Assembly: GCF_020520425.1 (NCBI RefSeq)
Contig: NC_079491.1
Span: 5,381,143 to 5,445,142, forward strand
Direction: 5' to 3'
Origin: Spinacia oleracea
Taxonomy: Eukaryota > Streptophyta > Magnoliopsida > Caryophyllales > Amaranthaceae
Length of the DNA: 64,000 nt
A model generated the notes under the pieces. It saw nothing but the letters and a program-made list of their open reading frames with translations, searched no databases and was not told the DNA's origin. Shown here in pieces: positions 1 through 13,756 of this stretch (the first letter of the stretch is position 1; every line of letters begins with the position of its first letter). A program made the position numbers and the translations under genes.

Positions 1-237
1 GAGACAAATTTTCATTACCATGGATATCATGATGTTTTTTTCTTGTTAAATAACACTAAGATTTATTCTCATTCCCACCATTTATTACCGACTACCAAAT
101 GGGCCGTCAGGGGTTTAATGGTATCTTCAGATTATATATTCTCAACTCTTAGAAGTTCATGCTTGGAAAAATTTATACCCAGTGTAACAAAAAGAGGAGA
201 CGGGATTCAGTAAAGAGGTGGAAAAGTTTATAAAATC
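1..237. other. Downstream flank of the SKS gene
   Basis: These bases lie just past the SKS stop codon and probably include its 3' UTR. No repeat or gene was recognised. Confidence 0.5.
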
Positions 238-3200
238 TTACCTCTGTAATGATGCTAGTAAGCCGCAATAGATTGTGTTATCTGGCAAACGAACCTCTGA
301 ACTGTCCTTTTCAGAATTCAGAACACTTAGATAAACTTCCTGTCCTAGATACCAAGAGTTCAAGTTTTCAGCCCGGAGATTCCAAATGCCGGAATTGTCA
401 AGTGAAACCATAATGGCAGTCCATGCTCCGGGATAGACCTGAATGTAAGATACAAGTCAAAGAGCCAAGGAACAAGTTATGAGATTTGTGATATGTCAGT
501 AAGTTTACACGAAGTATAAATTTGAATATTCGTTATAATTGCATGAGACATAGTTTAATAATGAATTGTTCGATAAATACTCCCTCAACCCCGATATAAA
601 CTTCCTTTTTGACCTTATTCTGATCATCTTTAGTAATTTGGCTGTTCAAAATTATACTGATTTACACTGTCAAAATACAATTGTACATTTTGGCAAAAAA
701 GAAACAATCACTTTATGGTGAAATGAGTGAAATCAATCTTAGAGGCGGGAGCACTTTTTATTGACTAGCTCTGAAGCATCCGTTCAAATGAAGACTTTGG
801 CAAAGCGTAGAATAGACTATAAAGCAGCACATACAATAAGATAGACCATAAAGCACCACACTTGAATTGGAACACATTCCCTTAGTGGCCTTAGCTTCAA
901 CCTCATGAGTCATGAGTCATGAATCGTGATACATCTCACAAAAACAATGGACAAAGATAAGAACTTAAGCTGATCGGCTACACACCTGCACAGTGTTACC
1001 AAGTACGTAGTACGCTTCAGTATGCGATACGAGTACGAGTACGCAATTCTCTATGTTAAATTAGCCTAATGTGTTCCGCAATACTAATACGCAGTACGTA
1101 ATACGGGTGTACTCAGTACGTAGTACGAGGGGTAAATGACCGTATTAGTACTAAATCAAGAATATGGTCTGCTTAATGTACATACCCCCATTGACGCGGT
1201 TGCCAATCTATTCACATAAAACAATGAGCAAAGTAATACTCCGTATGAGCTAGTTCAGAGACTCAAAAATATAATCCACACATCATTATTGTTTAAAAAC
1301 CAATAGAAATTAAATATTAAAGAGGCACCAACTCAAGGTATACAAGAAATCATCCAGCCTTATTGTCTGTTCTATCCCCAAAGAAGCTCCGGAAGCTGAC
1401 CTAGTAGTTGCCTAATGAAAGCAAATCAAGCATTTTTTATAACAAGTGAAACTTGAACATCGTTTTTTTACAAGCAACTCGCCAACCTATCCAGATTCAA
1501 GAGCATACCAGTCCATAACATAGTATAACCCAACAGAAATAGAACAAGTACCTGAGTAGTGCAACGAGCCACTGCATCATCTTTGTTGTAGGTGGACCTG
1601 CTATTCTCTGTCCACATCCCGTAATCCATGCTAGCAATTCAAATGGGAACTTCATAAGCTGTATTTCAACTTCAAAGGGTACAGAGAAAATAAAATTCTG
1701 GCACCTCTGAGCTTACCCAACAACAAAGAAGGCATATCCATCTAAATGATAAGTTTGAACAGTTGTACCAACATTTTGAAGTATAATCTCCACGAAACCT
1801 CTGTAAGTTGCATTTATTATCGAAGTGTCAACCCTTGAAGGTCGGTTCATTGGTCGGCTCGGGAAATCAACCTTGTACACTCCCGGTACACTATACAGAT
1901 GTGCAAGTTTTAAAGGTGTTGAAGGTGTAAAGTAGGATAACCCATTGAGAGTTGCATGCCACTTTCCATCAATTAGCTCTGCAGGTCTACTAACAAGCAC
2001 ATAAACATCCGTGACTGCGATTTGGCCATATCTGAAAGACCCCTGAGGGTTCGGACGGGCAGCACTTGCAGTCAAATTCCACCTGCAGAAATTGCCATTC
2101 AAAGAACATTGCAAAATCAGTCAGCTGAAACAAATCTCTTAAATCTTGGAAATAACTGAAAAGTCGGATTAAATTTAAGTTGACCTTTAGCAGTTGAGTA
2201 GACTTCCTATTCTATAATTCATCATAAGTAATGAATTGATAAAAGTATATAGTCTCCTTCTAAACCTCACACAAGCAAACATTTCATAAAATCAGAACTA
2301 GCAAGACAAGATAAAATATTACTGATAACAGAATTGTGATTAATAACAACCTTATGGATTTTGCTTGATTCATAGAGTAAGATGGGTCTAGATCGTTTGG
2401 AGGAACTGGAAGTGGACCTGAAACAGGTCCCTGAGAATTGGAGTAATGCAAGACAGCAACACCAGCAGCACTACCCCCGGAAGAAGAGTTCAAAAACCGA
2501 GGACTGGCAACAATGTAGTAGTCAGTGCTCGCATCTTGATCCATGGTGACTAAGAATGAGTAAGATTGACCAACATGAATATCCAAGTCTGTATATTTCT
2601 GCTGAACAGTATATGACCCTTCAGTCTCAACAAGAATTAGATTGTGATTCTGGATTCTGAAATTTAAGCTGGTAGAGATACCAACATTTGACACTCGTAC
2701 ACGGTAAGTCTTTCCTGTTTCAGTATAAAAAAAATAAAAAAGAGAGAAAAGGTAATGCAGTGCAGACATTATGCATCAGAAGTTCATAAAGGAAGTCATC
2801 TCTCATGTCGGAGAAGAGGATAGTTCCGTGCATGTCAGAAGCTTAAAATACTGGCATGCCAGAAGAAAAAAAATCTACTATTTCCTCTCAAATAATGATT
2901 TGTCCCCAGCAATTCATCAGTTTACACAAAGATCTTTTGTCAAATCAGTCATAGTTACCAATCTTAGAGGGGGGGGGGGGGGGTCTAACATACTAAGAAC
3001 TACAAAGCATAAAACTTCAGTTGATTTATTTTCTTTATTAAGCAGAGTGAAACCTGCTTCCGGAATTTATAAAACATACCGGCACAAAGATATGGATTGT
3101 TCTCAAGATCAGAAGGTAATGATAAAGTGAACATGTGAGCTTAAAGATAAAGTTGGATTCAGGGCAGGGATGGATGATCTCCTAAATCTCTATTTTGTTT

Positions 3201-6132
3201 TTCCATTTCCCAACTTGAGTTGTTATGTATATAGTTCTCCTAATCTCTGACTATCGTTAAGTTACAGTTCAGATAATCGAGGCCATAGTTCAGAGCCTTC
3301 TTTATATTCTAGTATGTATCCCAAATAAACAGGTAGACGAATCTAGTATCACAAGCCATAGCACATAAAAAGGGACCTCTGTTGTTGTTGTTTTTTTTTT
3401 GACAAGGGACCTCTGTTGTTGTTGTTTTTGACAAGGACCTCTGTTGTTGATAACACTATATGTGTGTACTGAGTGTTCCGTACTTCCGTTATAAGATGTT
3501 GAAGTGACATAGGAGTTAGGACCCTTGCAGACAACAGAACCTCATGCATTGAACACACAGCAGGAAAAATAGATAGAGGTGATATACTTCGTACTTTTTT
3601 AAGAATTATATATCTCCCTCTGTTACACGTAACCATAAAGCGTAAGACCAGCAGCTATCTAGATGGGCTTTTGACCATTGGCATCCATTTGTCAAATATA
3701 AGAAGATTTCTACTCTGAGTATGTGTACGCATTACAAAGAGCCATGAAGAATATGATAAGATTCTAAATGCAACTCGGATGTTTATAAAGCAAAGGTGTA
3801 CCTGGTTCGACATTTACTAATAGACAATTAACATTTTCAGGAACAACATTTGCATCATAGCGATAAGGACCTAATCCGTTGAAAAGCACACCATCAGGAG
3901 CACCAAGATCATGTCCTTCTTCAAGCTTCTTTCGAAGTTCCTATTATCCCAATGAAGAAATTTGATTTCACCAACCTTTTAGTAAATAATCAATTTCTAC
4001 CTCGAGCAAATGGACATAGAAGTTCATAGTTACCTTATGACTCTTTATATACCAATCACTGATCAAAAGAGTGATGTCTCCATCAGGGTTACCAAAAGGT
4101 ATCGGGATAATTTTCCTGTTATTTATCGTTATTCCTCCATACCCACCAGCAGCTCTCTGAAAATTGAGGGATGGGAAGTAATAGAAACTCCCAATCTGAT
4201 CTTTAACTTGAAAATCATATGTCCAGTTCCAACCAGCAGGGATAGCACAGTTTGTCCCTGATACACCATCCTGCCAAGAATTCTTCCTCTGTTGTACACC
4301 AGCCCTGCATTTGCCTAAGCATATTAAAATGTCTATTATCAAGTGCTAATTGTCAAAATAACTGAGTTTAATCATCACTCAAATCATTGAAATTTACCAA
4401 GTTAGAAGCAGTGGCTCATCAAGATCATTCCTAACATTAATGACAACATTCCAGTTAGTTGTAACATTAAGAACTGGACCTGGAAATTGCCCATTGACAG
4501 CAATAACCTGGTTTGTGATACAATGCACAGACGGTTAGAATCTCATCTAGTAAGTGGAGTAGTAATTATCCATCACATAATATATGAAGTGCCAATGTGA
4601 GAAAAGGAGATCACAGAACTGTGGAAGAACTATACGAAAATATAAACTCAATCTACAAAAGCAAGAGAATTAAATACAAGATGAGTATGAATCCAGCTTT
4701 CCTCCTCGTGATGACCACATGACAGGGTCATCTACTTGTCAGCTTGTTACCAACACCAAAGTGTTCAGATAAGTTCCAGTAAGTTCAGAAGTTCTAATAA
4801 GCTCAGATAAGATCCAATAAGATCAGAAGTTCTAACAAGTTCGGTCAAGTCAAGTTCAGTTGTAGCATAGAATATCACAGCAGAAGATAATGAAAGGCCA
4901 AAATGGCAGCAGCACAAGATGCAAAATAGTTCAATTAGGAAACACAAGATTTACAAACTTAAAGCAATTGTGCCACAACATAAAGCCTAATGTACAACGG
5001 GAAATGGACAAGAGCGTCCACATGAAGCCGAATTAAGCCGTAAATTGTGGTTTCAGTGTTTCTATGACAAACTGAATCATGGATGTTTAATGTTGTAGGA
5101 TCTAAGTACTACTCCCAACTAAATTATTAGGAAGAAAGAATGAGAAGAATAGTATTAAACTTGCTGTCAAGAAAAAAAAGTCTTAAACTTAATTAACAAA
5201 ATAAATGTCATTAGCAATTGTGACTAAATCCCAACCACAGGGCTTTCTCTTTTAACTGAAATCGCCTCTCCCTACTAAAGCCGCGTGGTTGGAGTTCAAC
5301 CACTCGATACATTTACCACCGGTTGGACTAGTTGCTTATATTTCCGCACAAGAACTAATGCACAATGGCCAGCATAACAATTCCAGTCTCTTATGGCCAT
5401 TTGGGCATCACTTAACTCTCAAGAAACAACCCCAAGTTGATTAGAAAAAGTAGAAACATAATGCACAAAGATCGAGGTCCTGCTTCAAGCAGAATCTTAT
5501 TGTCTGGTTGCCTGGTTCAATTTTTAAAGGTGCTTTTAACTCAATTTCAGTACCATTTTTCAGCAGAATTTGCAGAAAATACAACTCAATCATCATCAAA
5601 ATCAGGAGTAAAAGGCAAGCAAATGGCCTCATTATCAAAAGGGCAACTTTACTATTTCAAGACTGGACCCAAAAAAAAATTACCCAAATTGTCAATTTTC
5701 AAACTAATTATTCTACTTGGTAAACTGAATCATCCCTTTTTCAACCAAACATGAACAAATATCAAAATTAACAGTCTCCATGTCAATCAGCTTAATTGGT
5801 AAAGTCTCAAAGTGGGATCCAATCCCGTCTACTTCACCGCCCATTGCGACACTTTAAACCCCAAAAAAAATTGAAAACAGTACAATTCAACACCCACCGA
5901 CATGCCCAGAAACATAAATCAAACAATTAAAGACATAAAATCAACAAAATAGCCATAAAATTGAAGAAATAAACAAACCCAAAACCTGCTGTTTAGTTCC
6001 AAGAGGGGAGGCAGTAGCATACGAAACTCTCCAATCATAAAACACATATGGGTCTTCACCATGGCAGGATCTAAGCAACCATATCAACTGAATTGCCAAA
6101 TTAATACCCCATAATTTAGCACAACTGGGCAT
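238..6132 (-). CDS. SKS: SKU5-similar (SKS3-type) multicopper-oxidase-like protein, 8 exons
   Basis: Exons read on the minus strand: 6132-5986, 4507-4398, 4304-4034, 3940-3802, 2714-2351, 2082-1717, 1630-1552, 438-238. All junctions are GT-AG and in phase, giving 558 residues. Residues 1-25 look like a signal peptide, so the protein is probably secreted to the cell wall. Cupredoxin-type blocks follow: VIAVNGQFPGP (from 50), RKNSWQDGV, SFYYFPSLNFQRAAGGYGG, RIQNHNLILVETEGSY, YHLDGYAFFVVG (455-466), MDYGMWTENSRSTYN and AWTAIMVSLDNSGIWNLRAE. The family is related to ascorbate oxidase and affects directional growth and wall expansion. Most copper ligands are replaced: the HWHG position reads TWAG, the HLHGH position reads HLDGY, and the HCHIE block is absent, so oxidase activity is doubtful. 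The C-terminus ends LASLQR without a GPI-type tail. Introns 1 (1478 bp) and 4 (1087 bp) are repeat-rich. Family is certain; the SKS3 subgroup is probable. Confidence 0.93.
3374..3450. repeat. Short tandem repeat in SKS intron 4
   Basis: Three imperfect copies of a unit reading roughly GACCTCTGTTGTTG plus a T-run and GACAAG lie in the fourth SKS intron. A 17-18 bp poly-G run sits in the same intron near 2969-2985. Confidence 0.6.
5785..5835 (+). repeat. tRNA-like A/B-box sequence (SINE head remnant) in SKS intron 1
   Basis: CAGCTTAATTGGTAAAG resembles a pol III A box. GGATCCAATCCCGTC about 25 bp on resembles a B box. No target-site duplication or tail was found, so it is probably an old SINE head or chance. 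Confidence 0.3.
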
Positions 6133-8370
6133 TCTCTCTCCTCTTTTACTTTTACTTTCTCTACTATGGCAGATTCAAGAGGAAGAGGAGAGAGAAAACG
6201 GAGGATAAAGAGGGGGGAAAGTTGAGTGATGAGATGCAGAGAACATTGACATGGAAAGTGGCCATGGAAACACAGCAAAGGAGTCTTCTTCCTTGTCAGC
6301 AAATGGGTCCCAGTTTTTTTCTGGGATTTCGAGAAATGGGGCCCTTGCGATTTAAAGGGTGGGAATTGAACAGAGATGATGATGATCATTGATTAGCGGC
6401 TTTTTGAATTAGTTCGACATGTTAGAATCTTGCTTTTGAACTTTGAGGGGTTGATAAAACTCACTTCTTATTTATTTTTTTGGAGAGTAGCTTCTTGATA
6501 CAATTTTGGTAAGCTGGTACGGTATTACGGTAGACCGGTAGTCAATTGGTGATTTTCATCAATTGATGGAGGATTTATGACTAGAGTAGACAGTCTCTGA
6601 CACGACATGATAACATGATTGAAACCGACACGACATGAACACGTATTGAGAGAAAATAGCAAGTCCATACAGCACGACATGAAACCAACCCGAACACTAT
6701 TTTTATGGCATTTTTGAATCTTAACAATGTAATGATAATTGATAGAGTATGAAATACGGGGTAGTTCACAACAAAGTAGATTTCTCAAAATATTCTTGGA
6801 TTATTTTACTTGGTTTTTTTATTTTTCGAAGTAATTAGAGGAGAACATCAATCAAGCTAATTGTTTATATGCGTATTTTAAGCTAAAAACAGCCTTATAC
6901 AATCAAGAAAATTTACTATGTGTTGCTTTACTCATTTGGAGCTTCCAAATGATAAAATAAGAATAAAAACAAAGTTCTTATCGTATTTTTCTTAAAGTAA
7001 AACCGATTGTTCATACTATCTATTAAAAAGAATATTAAGAGATCAATGATTCCTTAATCTATGTATCAGTCATTATTGTGGGCATATAATGATGTTAAAT
7101 GTAACTGAGTTCGCTGTTATTACTCATTCAATGAAATTGTTTTAAATTTACCTACAAAATTACTATTTATACCGTGAATCATACGAAGACTATATTACGG
7201 ACTAGTTGAACTAAAATAATAAATTAAAACCCCATGTTTCGATTCTTTCAATTGAGCAATAAACAAAGATTCCAACTCTAATCTTGACATGGTTTAACGT
7301 AAGAAAGGCCCATAATCTTGATATTTAGTGGCCCAAAGTCATAACTGAATAACCGAACCCCATCAGGGTTAGGCCCATAGTCCCTTATGTTTCTGAAAGG
7401 AATACGCAAACGCCGATATAGGCGAATAGCCACCATGGGCCACAAACCCACCCCTCAACTTTAGGACGAACATTGCTACATCCACCGGCCACCAGTTAGT
7501 TAAAACCATAAAAAATAATGGTTAAAATTGACGGTCTGTACACGATACGTTTTATGTTCGAATCTTTCTGTCCCCATTGTAATTTGTATTGTAGACCATT
7601 ACTCATTCGCTCAAAAAAAAAATACATTGTCCTTATTCTTCTTTCACACCAAAATAAAAAAAAATATATAAAAAGAAAGAAATAATTAATAAAATTGATG
7701 AATATTTACTACCACTGTTTTCTATTAGTGGTTGGTTGTTTACCCAATGGATAGACAATATTTTTCAACTAACTTCGTTTGTTCCTATATAAGTGTTTCT
7801 TTTATAAAATATATGCCACTCTCAATTTGACAATTTAAGTTATTGCACTAAAATTCTGGTCATCATAATAAAGTTGGATGGAAAGTATTAAAACATGCTT
7901 AGGGAGATGGAAAAATAGTTTATATCGAAAATATCAAAGCATGAGGAATAATATTTTCAGGAGGATTTCAACATTCACCATTCTCAAAGCATTATAATTG
8001 ATATTCCTTGATTAATGATTTTAGTTATATGAGCAAAAATAACCCTGTATCTTATTTGTCACCTAGATTGTTAGGGCATACTTAAGATGACATAAAAAAG
8101 GGTATATGGGGCAATAAAAAGGGGGGGAGGACAATGTCGGATTTCAATGTGGCATGGGCCGGCCTGGCCCCCAAGCGGAAAATTTAATGTTTATTTTCAA
8201 TAGGCCCTCCTAAATTTGTGTATATTTGTAAAAATCATAAACTATATTGTTTAATTATTTTATCGATTCTAATAGTTAAGTTGTTTAAGATTCGATATTA
8301 CCAGATGAAGTAGTACTAAGTTTGGGTGATAAAAAAGGACGGAGGGAGTCGAACCTATTTGTATTTATTT
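6133..8370. other. SKS upstream region and intergenic DNA
   Basis: The first ~120 bp upstream of the SKS start are purine-rich on the plus strand (pyrimidine-rich on the gene strand), as in a plant 5' UTR. No clear TATA box was settled on. The rest is AT-rich with no convincing gene. A MITE-end-like ACGGAGGGAG lies at 8338-8350. Confidence 0.45.
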
Positions 8371-8371
8371 A

Positions 8372-8728
8372 CTTCCTCCGTCTCTTTTTGTTCTTTACGT
8401 TTTTTTTTTTGGTGTCCCAAACTGTTCTTTACATTTCCTTTTATATTATCACATAAATATTTAAATATTCTATCAAAATTTGTGTCCAAATATTATTTTA
8501 ACCAATCAAATTCATTAAGTCGTTTAATCTCTCACAGTTTTCCATTGGGACATTAAATTTTTTTTCTCATTTTTCCAATATCAAAATTTTGATAAAAGTA
8601 AAAACATTATAAATATACGTAATTTGTCTTATTTAACTAAAAGAATATAGAGAAATCTCAATACACTTAATTAATCGTTAAAACGCGTGTAAATTATCAA
8701 ACGTAAAAAACAAAAAGAGACGAAGGAG
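8372..8728. mobile_element. Stowaway-like MITE, family A
   Basis: The left terminus TTCCTCCGTCTCTTTTTGTT pairs with the right terminus CAAAAAGAGACGAAGGAG, and TA precedes the left end. The interior (ACATTTCCTTTTATATTATC) matches the elements at 38081 and 46173. Confidence 0.75.
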
Positions 8729-8934
8729 TGTTTTTGAGCAATATAACATTTGTTTTTGCACCAACGTAAATGTGGATGTAGCTAGGTGAGCATTGTGGCA
8801 GTTATCCTGATATGGGCCTGTAATAATCAAATCAGTGGTCTGATGGCCGAAATTCTCTGTTGGCCAACTATTTACGCCGCACTATGGCCCGCTGTTTCTC
8901 TCTCTCGAAACTCGAGTCTCTATTTATACGACCA

Positions 8935-9211
8935 TCTATACTATATATTAAAAGGCGTTTAAAAGAAAGTTTACGTGACACTTGGCGCTCTTCTTATGGG
9001 TGGTTTGCTCAATGTAATCTTCATACACATTTAAAAAATATCAAACTTGGTTTGCATAAAGGTTTGAACCCTTGACCTTGAATTTAAACATTAAAGTCTT
9101 TACCACTAAGCTATTGCTTGTGTTCATGTTATCATTGCAAAAAGAAAATATAAGTAAATGTGAATATCATTAATGTAGTAACCCGGGGCATCGCCCGGGC
9201 CCAAAAACTAA
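8935..9211 (+). mobile_element. Small non-autonomous Helitron, family 1
   Basis: Starts TCTATACTATATATTAAAAG and ends with a GC-rich hairpin (CCCGGGGCATCGCCCGGG) nine bases before the terminal CTAA, with host A before and T after. No Rep/helicase is encoded. The opposite strand carries a tRNA-like A box and B box. Near-full copies lie at 51989-52264 (minus) and 53241-53516 (plus). Confidence 0.85.
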
Positions 9212-9394
9212 TTTTTCAATTAAATCCATGTCCATTTCCCTTAAATATAGTTTGACTTCCATCACTATAGTAATTTGACTGGTGTTAAATCAACGAAATG
9301 CATTTCCAATGCAACGCGCCCTTGTTGTATCAACTATCAAGGCGGACTAGATGGTATGGAAAATATATTAAAACGAATCAAGGAGTAAGAGTTA

Positions 9395-9657
9395 TTCCCT
9401 CCGTCCCTTAATACTCGTATCGTTTTGACAGGATATATTTATCAATGCACAATTTTGACCATTAATATTTTTAACTACATATTATAAAAATTTATAAATA
9501 CATTAATATTTTGAAATATATATTAAGATGAAGCCAACAATATATTATATACTAACATTTATTTTCATATACTAGAAATAAAACACGGTCAAAGTGAATT
9601 ATGTACGTGAATAGTACAAAAATTCAAAATGGTGCGAGTATTAAGTGATAGAGGGAG
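9395..9657. mobile_element. Stowaway-like MITE, family B
   Basis: Termini TTCCCTCCGTCCCTTAATAC and GTATTAAGTGATAGAGGGAG are flanked by TA. The interior matches the element at 11170-11428. Confidence 0.75.
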
Positions 9658-10012
9658 TAAATGAATAGGGTGATGTTTGGTTGGCATAAAATACAATGGG
9701 AATTATGACTTCCTAGGAAGTGAAAGTATTTAGGTGATGAATTTAGGTGGTAAAATATAAGTTTTAGTTTTTTATGTGGTAAAATACAAGTTTTAGTTTT
9801 TTAGGTGGTAAAAACACAAATTTTCGAATTTTTTAGGTGATAAAAAACAATTTGTCCTACTCCGTAATTTTTATCAATTGAGCACGATCCGGTACCCGTC
9901 TGCATGTCTAACTCTAGGCCACATTACACCACCCCTTAGTAACTTTAACTACACCCCTGATAAGAGTAAAAAAAAAAAACATGATTCCATTCATTAGCCG
10001 TAATAACTAATA

Positions 10013-10266
10013 CTACCTCTGTTTCAAAAATATCTTTACAGTTACTATTTGCACGAACTCTAATGCAATATTTAACTATTAATATATCCAATTTCGTATG
10101 TGAAAAAATTATAGAAATTTGATATTCTGAAAATACATACCGAGACCATCTAACAATATCTTATATGTAACGTTTTGATGCATATAATAGTGAGAATTTA
10201 CGGTCAAAGTTTTTAATATTTGGACACATTTTCCAAAGCGTAAAGAACTTTCAGAAACGGAGGAAG
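10013..10266. mobile_element. Stowaway-like MITE, family F
   Basis: Terminal inverted repeats CTACCTCTGTTTCAAAAATA and CTTTCAGAAACGGAGGAAG are flanked by TA on both sides. About 254 bp, no coding capacity. Confidence 0.7.
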
Positions 10267-11169
10267 TAAGAACCAATAATTACAAGTGTTGACCATATCC
10301 CACATGTTAACAACATCAAGAAGATGTTTACAAGGATTATACTACGTCGTATCACATAACGAGGTCCTTAAATTTTACTGGTACACCATGTACTAGGAAT
10401 ATAAGAATATAGGAATATGGATTATGGAGTAGTTTATATTATATAGTTTCGTATATGTTACGTTACTGCATCAAATTAAATTAAATTGAGTCGACGATTT
10501 CAGCACTTGACAATATATATATAGCTTGCTTATTGGCAAAATGGCAACATCTGATATTCTGATCAAGTAATCATTTTTGAGTAAATTAAAGTAACACAAA
10601 ATCGCCAACCCAATCATAAAGGTATAAATTATTGTCAAATTGCATGTTTAACAAAGGTAAACAGTTTTATGTCAAGACAAAATCATCATTATTTTCACGC
10701 CCTACTCCTCCCTGTCTCGAACATGCTAATGCTAATTTTGGTGTGTGTTGTTTTATAGTAACTACATCCCTTAATGTTTAACCCGACTTACCTGTCGTCT
10801 ATATGTAATCTTGTTTATAGGAAAGTTTAGAAAATGAGTGACATGCGGCTAGACCCGATCAAAAGACGGAGCAAGGCCGGGAGAGTCGGGACAATTTTTT
10901 TATGCCCAAACATGCTTGAAAAAAAAGGGATTTTTCGGGCTTGACAAATTTTAACAAAATTGGAGTTCCAAATTGCGGCTAAAACCCGTCCAAAGAAACT
11001 TAAATCAAGTTGGGTCAGAAAAGTGGGCCTTAAAAAACTCAAATTTTTAGAGTCGGGCTCGAAATGATAAGGTATACATATGGCCAAATAAAAGAAAAAA
11101 ACCAAATAAAATAAGAGAAATAAGTAAAACTTAAGATTGATGGTCAATGGTGGATAGAGTAAAATTGTA

Positions 11170-11428
11170 CTCCCTCCGTCTCATAATACTCGCAACGTTT
11201 TGACTGGGCACACTTGTCAATGTACAACTCTGACCACTAATATCTTTAACTACATATTATAAAAACTTATGAAATACTAATATTTTGAAAATATATATTA
11301 AGATAAAGTCAACAATATATTGTATACTAACATTTGTTTTCATATATTTGAAATAAAATAGGGTCAAAGTAAATTATGTGAATAGTGTAAAAAGTTAAAC
11401 TGTTTCGAGTATTCCGGGACGGAGGGAG
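11170..11428. mobile_element. Stowaway-like MITE, family B
   Basis: Termini CTCCCTCCGTCTCATAATAC and GTATTCCGGGACGGAGGGAG are flanked by TA target duplications. The interior (CTACATATTATAAAAA) is shared with the copy at 9395-9657. Confidence 0.82.
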
Positions 11429-13116
11429 TATAACAGTAGAAATGAAAATGTGTAATATCGTGGGAGAAAAGATAAGATGGTAAAAAACTTGTTAAACGTA
11501 AGTAGAACATTATAAGGAGTAAGATGAATTAAAAAATTATTGTATTAAGCAAAAATAGCATCTTTTTACAATAAATAATGAAAGTGGATGGCTAGCTTCG
11601 TTAGTAGTATCTTGTTGGCAAAGGAATTGGAAATTGTTGAAAGGGACAATTAATTATGATCAATATCTTAAGGGATATTTTTAGTGTTTTTGAATCATTT
11701 AGATGATTATGGATGATGTCGAATCTTAATTATTTTAAACAAATGTGGTAGTATACGCAATTAAGTTACATTTTAAGGAAGCATATAGAATAGTTGAAGA
11801 TGAAATAACAAATTCGGGTCACATCGTATTACCAATATTGTGTAGGAGATCATGATTTCAAGTATTTCAAACCTTCTCTCAATATTGATCATCTGAAACC
11901 TGTAGGTGATTTTTTATTTACAGTCGGTTATATCATGGATAACGTTATATTTTTATCCATATATGATTGGTTCTTGTAGGCATATAGTGTTTTCAAAATA
12001 GTATTGGTTGTATCTTACAAGACAAAATAAAGTAAAATCAACTATGCAACAGTGAAGATTATGAAATTGTATATTTGGCGGTCGGTTTCTTGTTGGGTTT
12101 GAAGCTGATCGAATTTTGGTAAAACAAAAAAAAGTCTCTACCTTGTGGCGTGGCTTATACAAACCCATGATGCAAACCTCATGAAATTTCACCTATAAAT
12201 ATCCAAAATCCGATTACAATGTTTGTGACTACTCACCAACAAATCAAAATACGGACTAATAACAATGGTTTTAGAACTAGGTCATTACCCATGCGGGCTA
12301 CAAGTACTAAACAAATAATGCACATCGTGATAAATAAGTTTGAGTTTTGATTATTTTCCTCATACGCACCTGAGAAATGTCAAAAGGTACAATAACGTCC
12401 TATATACTTGTAGAACGAGAACTCTTAGTTACTCCGTACATATTTGGTTGATTTTATTTTTCAAACATTCTACAATAATGATGAAACTTGATTTAATTCA
12501 ATAAAATCTCTTACGTACAGATTATAAATTCCTAATATTTGATGATCATAAAAAAATTCACATTAATTTTACTTATTCAAATGGGGTGACTTTTAAGAGT
12601 TTAAGCATCATCACATTTGAATGTCATAAACTCCTACAACTAATGAAACCTTGATAAAACCTGATCAAATATAAACGTCATCATTAATCTGCAGCTAATA
12701 AATAATGGAGATTGACAAACACAAGCAAACAGGACAAAACAATCATATAATTATGCCTTGGATCCATCTGTCTACGCCGTAAATTACACCTGTAATCACT
12801 CTGTTTTTCTCATCCAAATCCAAATTTAATTAAAAATATCCTCTTTTTTCCTTTTCTTTTTTTGTTTTTATTTGAGAGGCCATTTTCCAACTCGTTTATT
12901 CTCACATGGCAATTTGCACCCAAATTTAATTCCCCTTACCACCTGTCAACCAAGTATTTTCCATGTCACCATCTAAATTACCCTTATTTACACATGTCAA
13001 CGACTCGTAGGTTAAATCTTTGCTCTCTCTTAACCATATTCTTATTGCTTACTCCGTATTAAATTTGATTAAATAAATTAAACCATATCTGAAATATCGG
13101 ACCATATCAATATTAG
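11429..13116. other. AT-rich intergenic DNA
   Basis: No gene, clear repeat or conserved motif was recognised here; the short ORFs show no family features. Confidence 0.5.
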
Positions 13117-13131
13117 ATACTCACAGAAAAT

Positions 13132-13301
13132 TCCAATTGCATGTTGGTTAAGTGGTGATTGAGGCTGAACTTGGTAGCGAGAATTCGTGTTCGATCCCCC
13201 GCAATAAAAATTGAGAGGGACTGGAACCTATCCACTCAGAACTCGCTCCGATCCGGATTAGCCTTAAAGGTGAACCAGTTGCTAACACCAAATACAAAAA
13301 A
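13132..13301 (+). mobile_element. tRNA-derived SINE with 15-bp target-site duplication
   Basis: An A box (TGGTTAAGTGGT, about 13144) and a B box (TGTTCGATCCCC, about 13188) form a pol III promoter. The body is about 170 bp with an A-rich 3' end. It is flanked by direct repeats at 13117-13131 and 13302-13316 (ATACTCACAGAAAAT / ATACTCACATAAAAT, one mismatch). These are the marks of a LINE-mobilised SINE. The family name is not assigned. Confidence 0.85.
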
Positions 13302-13756
13302 ATACTCACATAAAATATTAAGAGCAAACTAAACCAAATAAACAAAAAAAAACACTCAACAAAAATATTATACCAAACCAAAACAAATCAGATAAGAATA
13401 AACCATAAACGAGAAAAATCAGATCAGATCAGATCGGGTAACTAAAGCAAACACCTACCACAGGAGATATTGTGGAACTCGTCGTAGAGGATTGGACAAA
13501 TTATAAATGGGTCCCATATCCTCACCACCAATAATTGATCATTCTCCTAATCCCCTCTGTATTCCTGCTGGCACACCCCCTCTCCCTCCCTCCTCCTCCT
13601 CTTCTTCTTCTCCCTCTCTTCCCCTGTTTTCCCCCCTCATTTTCCCAGTCCCCTGTTTCTCTCTCTTCATTTCTTAAACCCTAAAAAAACCCCTCTATTC
13701 GTTCTATGATATCAACACCATAGACACCCAACCATAGAATTAAAAAAAATTAAAAA

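Noticed and set aside
1000..1140. GTACGTAGTACG-rich palindromic region in SKS intron 7
   Set aside because: Short, irregular and without defined ends or target duplications; too weak to call an element.
2771..3130. 119-residue plus-strand ORF
   Set aside because: Lies in SKS intron 4, includes a poly-G run read as Gly, and has no family features.
8935..9120. tRNA gene suggested by A and B boxes
   Set aside because: No cloverleaf or acceptor stem can be formed, and the boxes belong to a repeated Helitron family.
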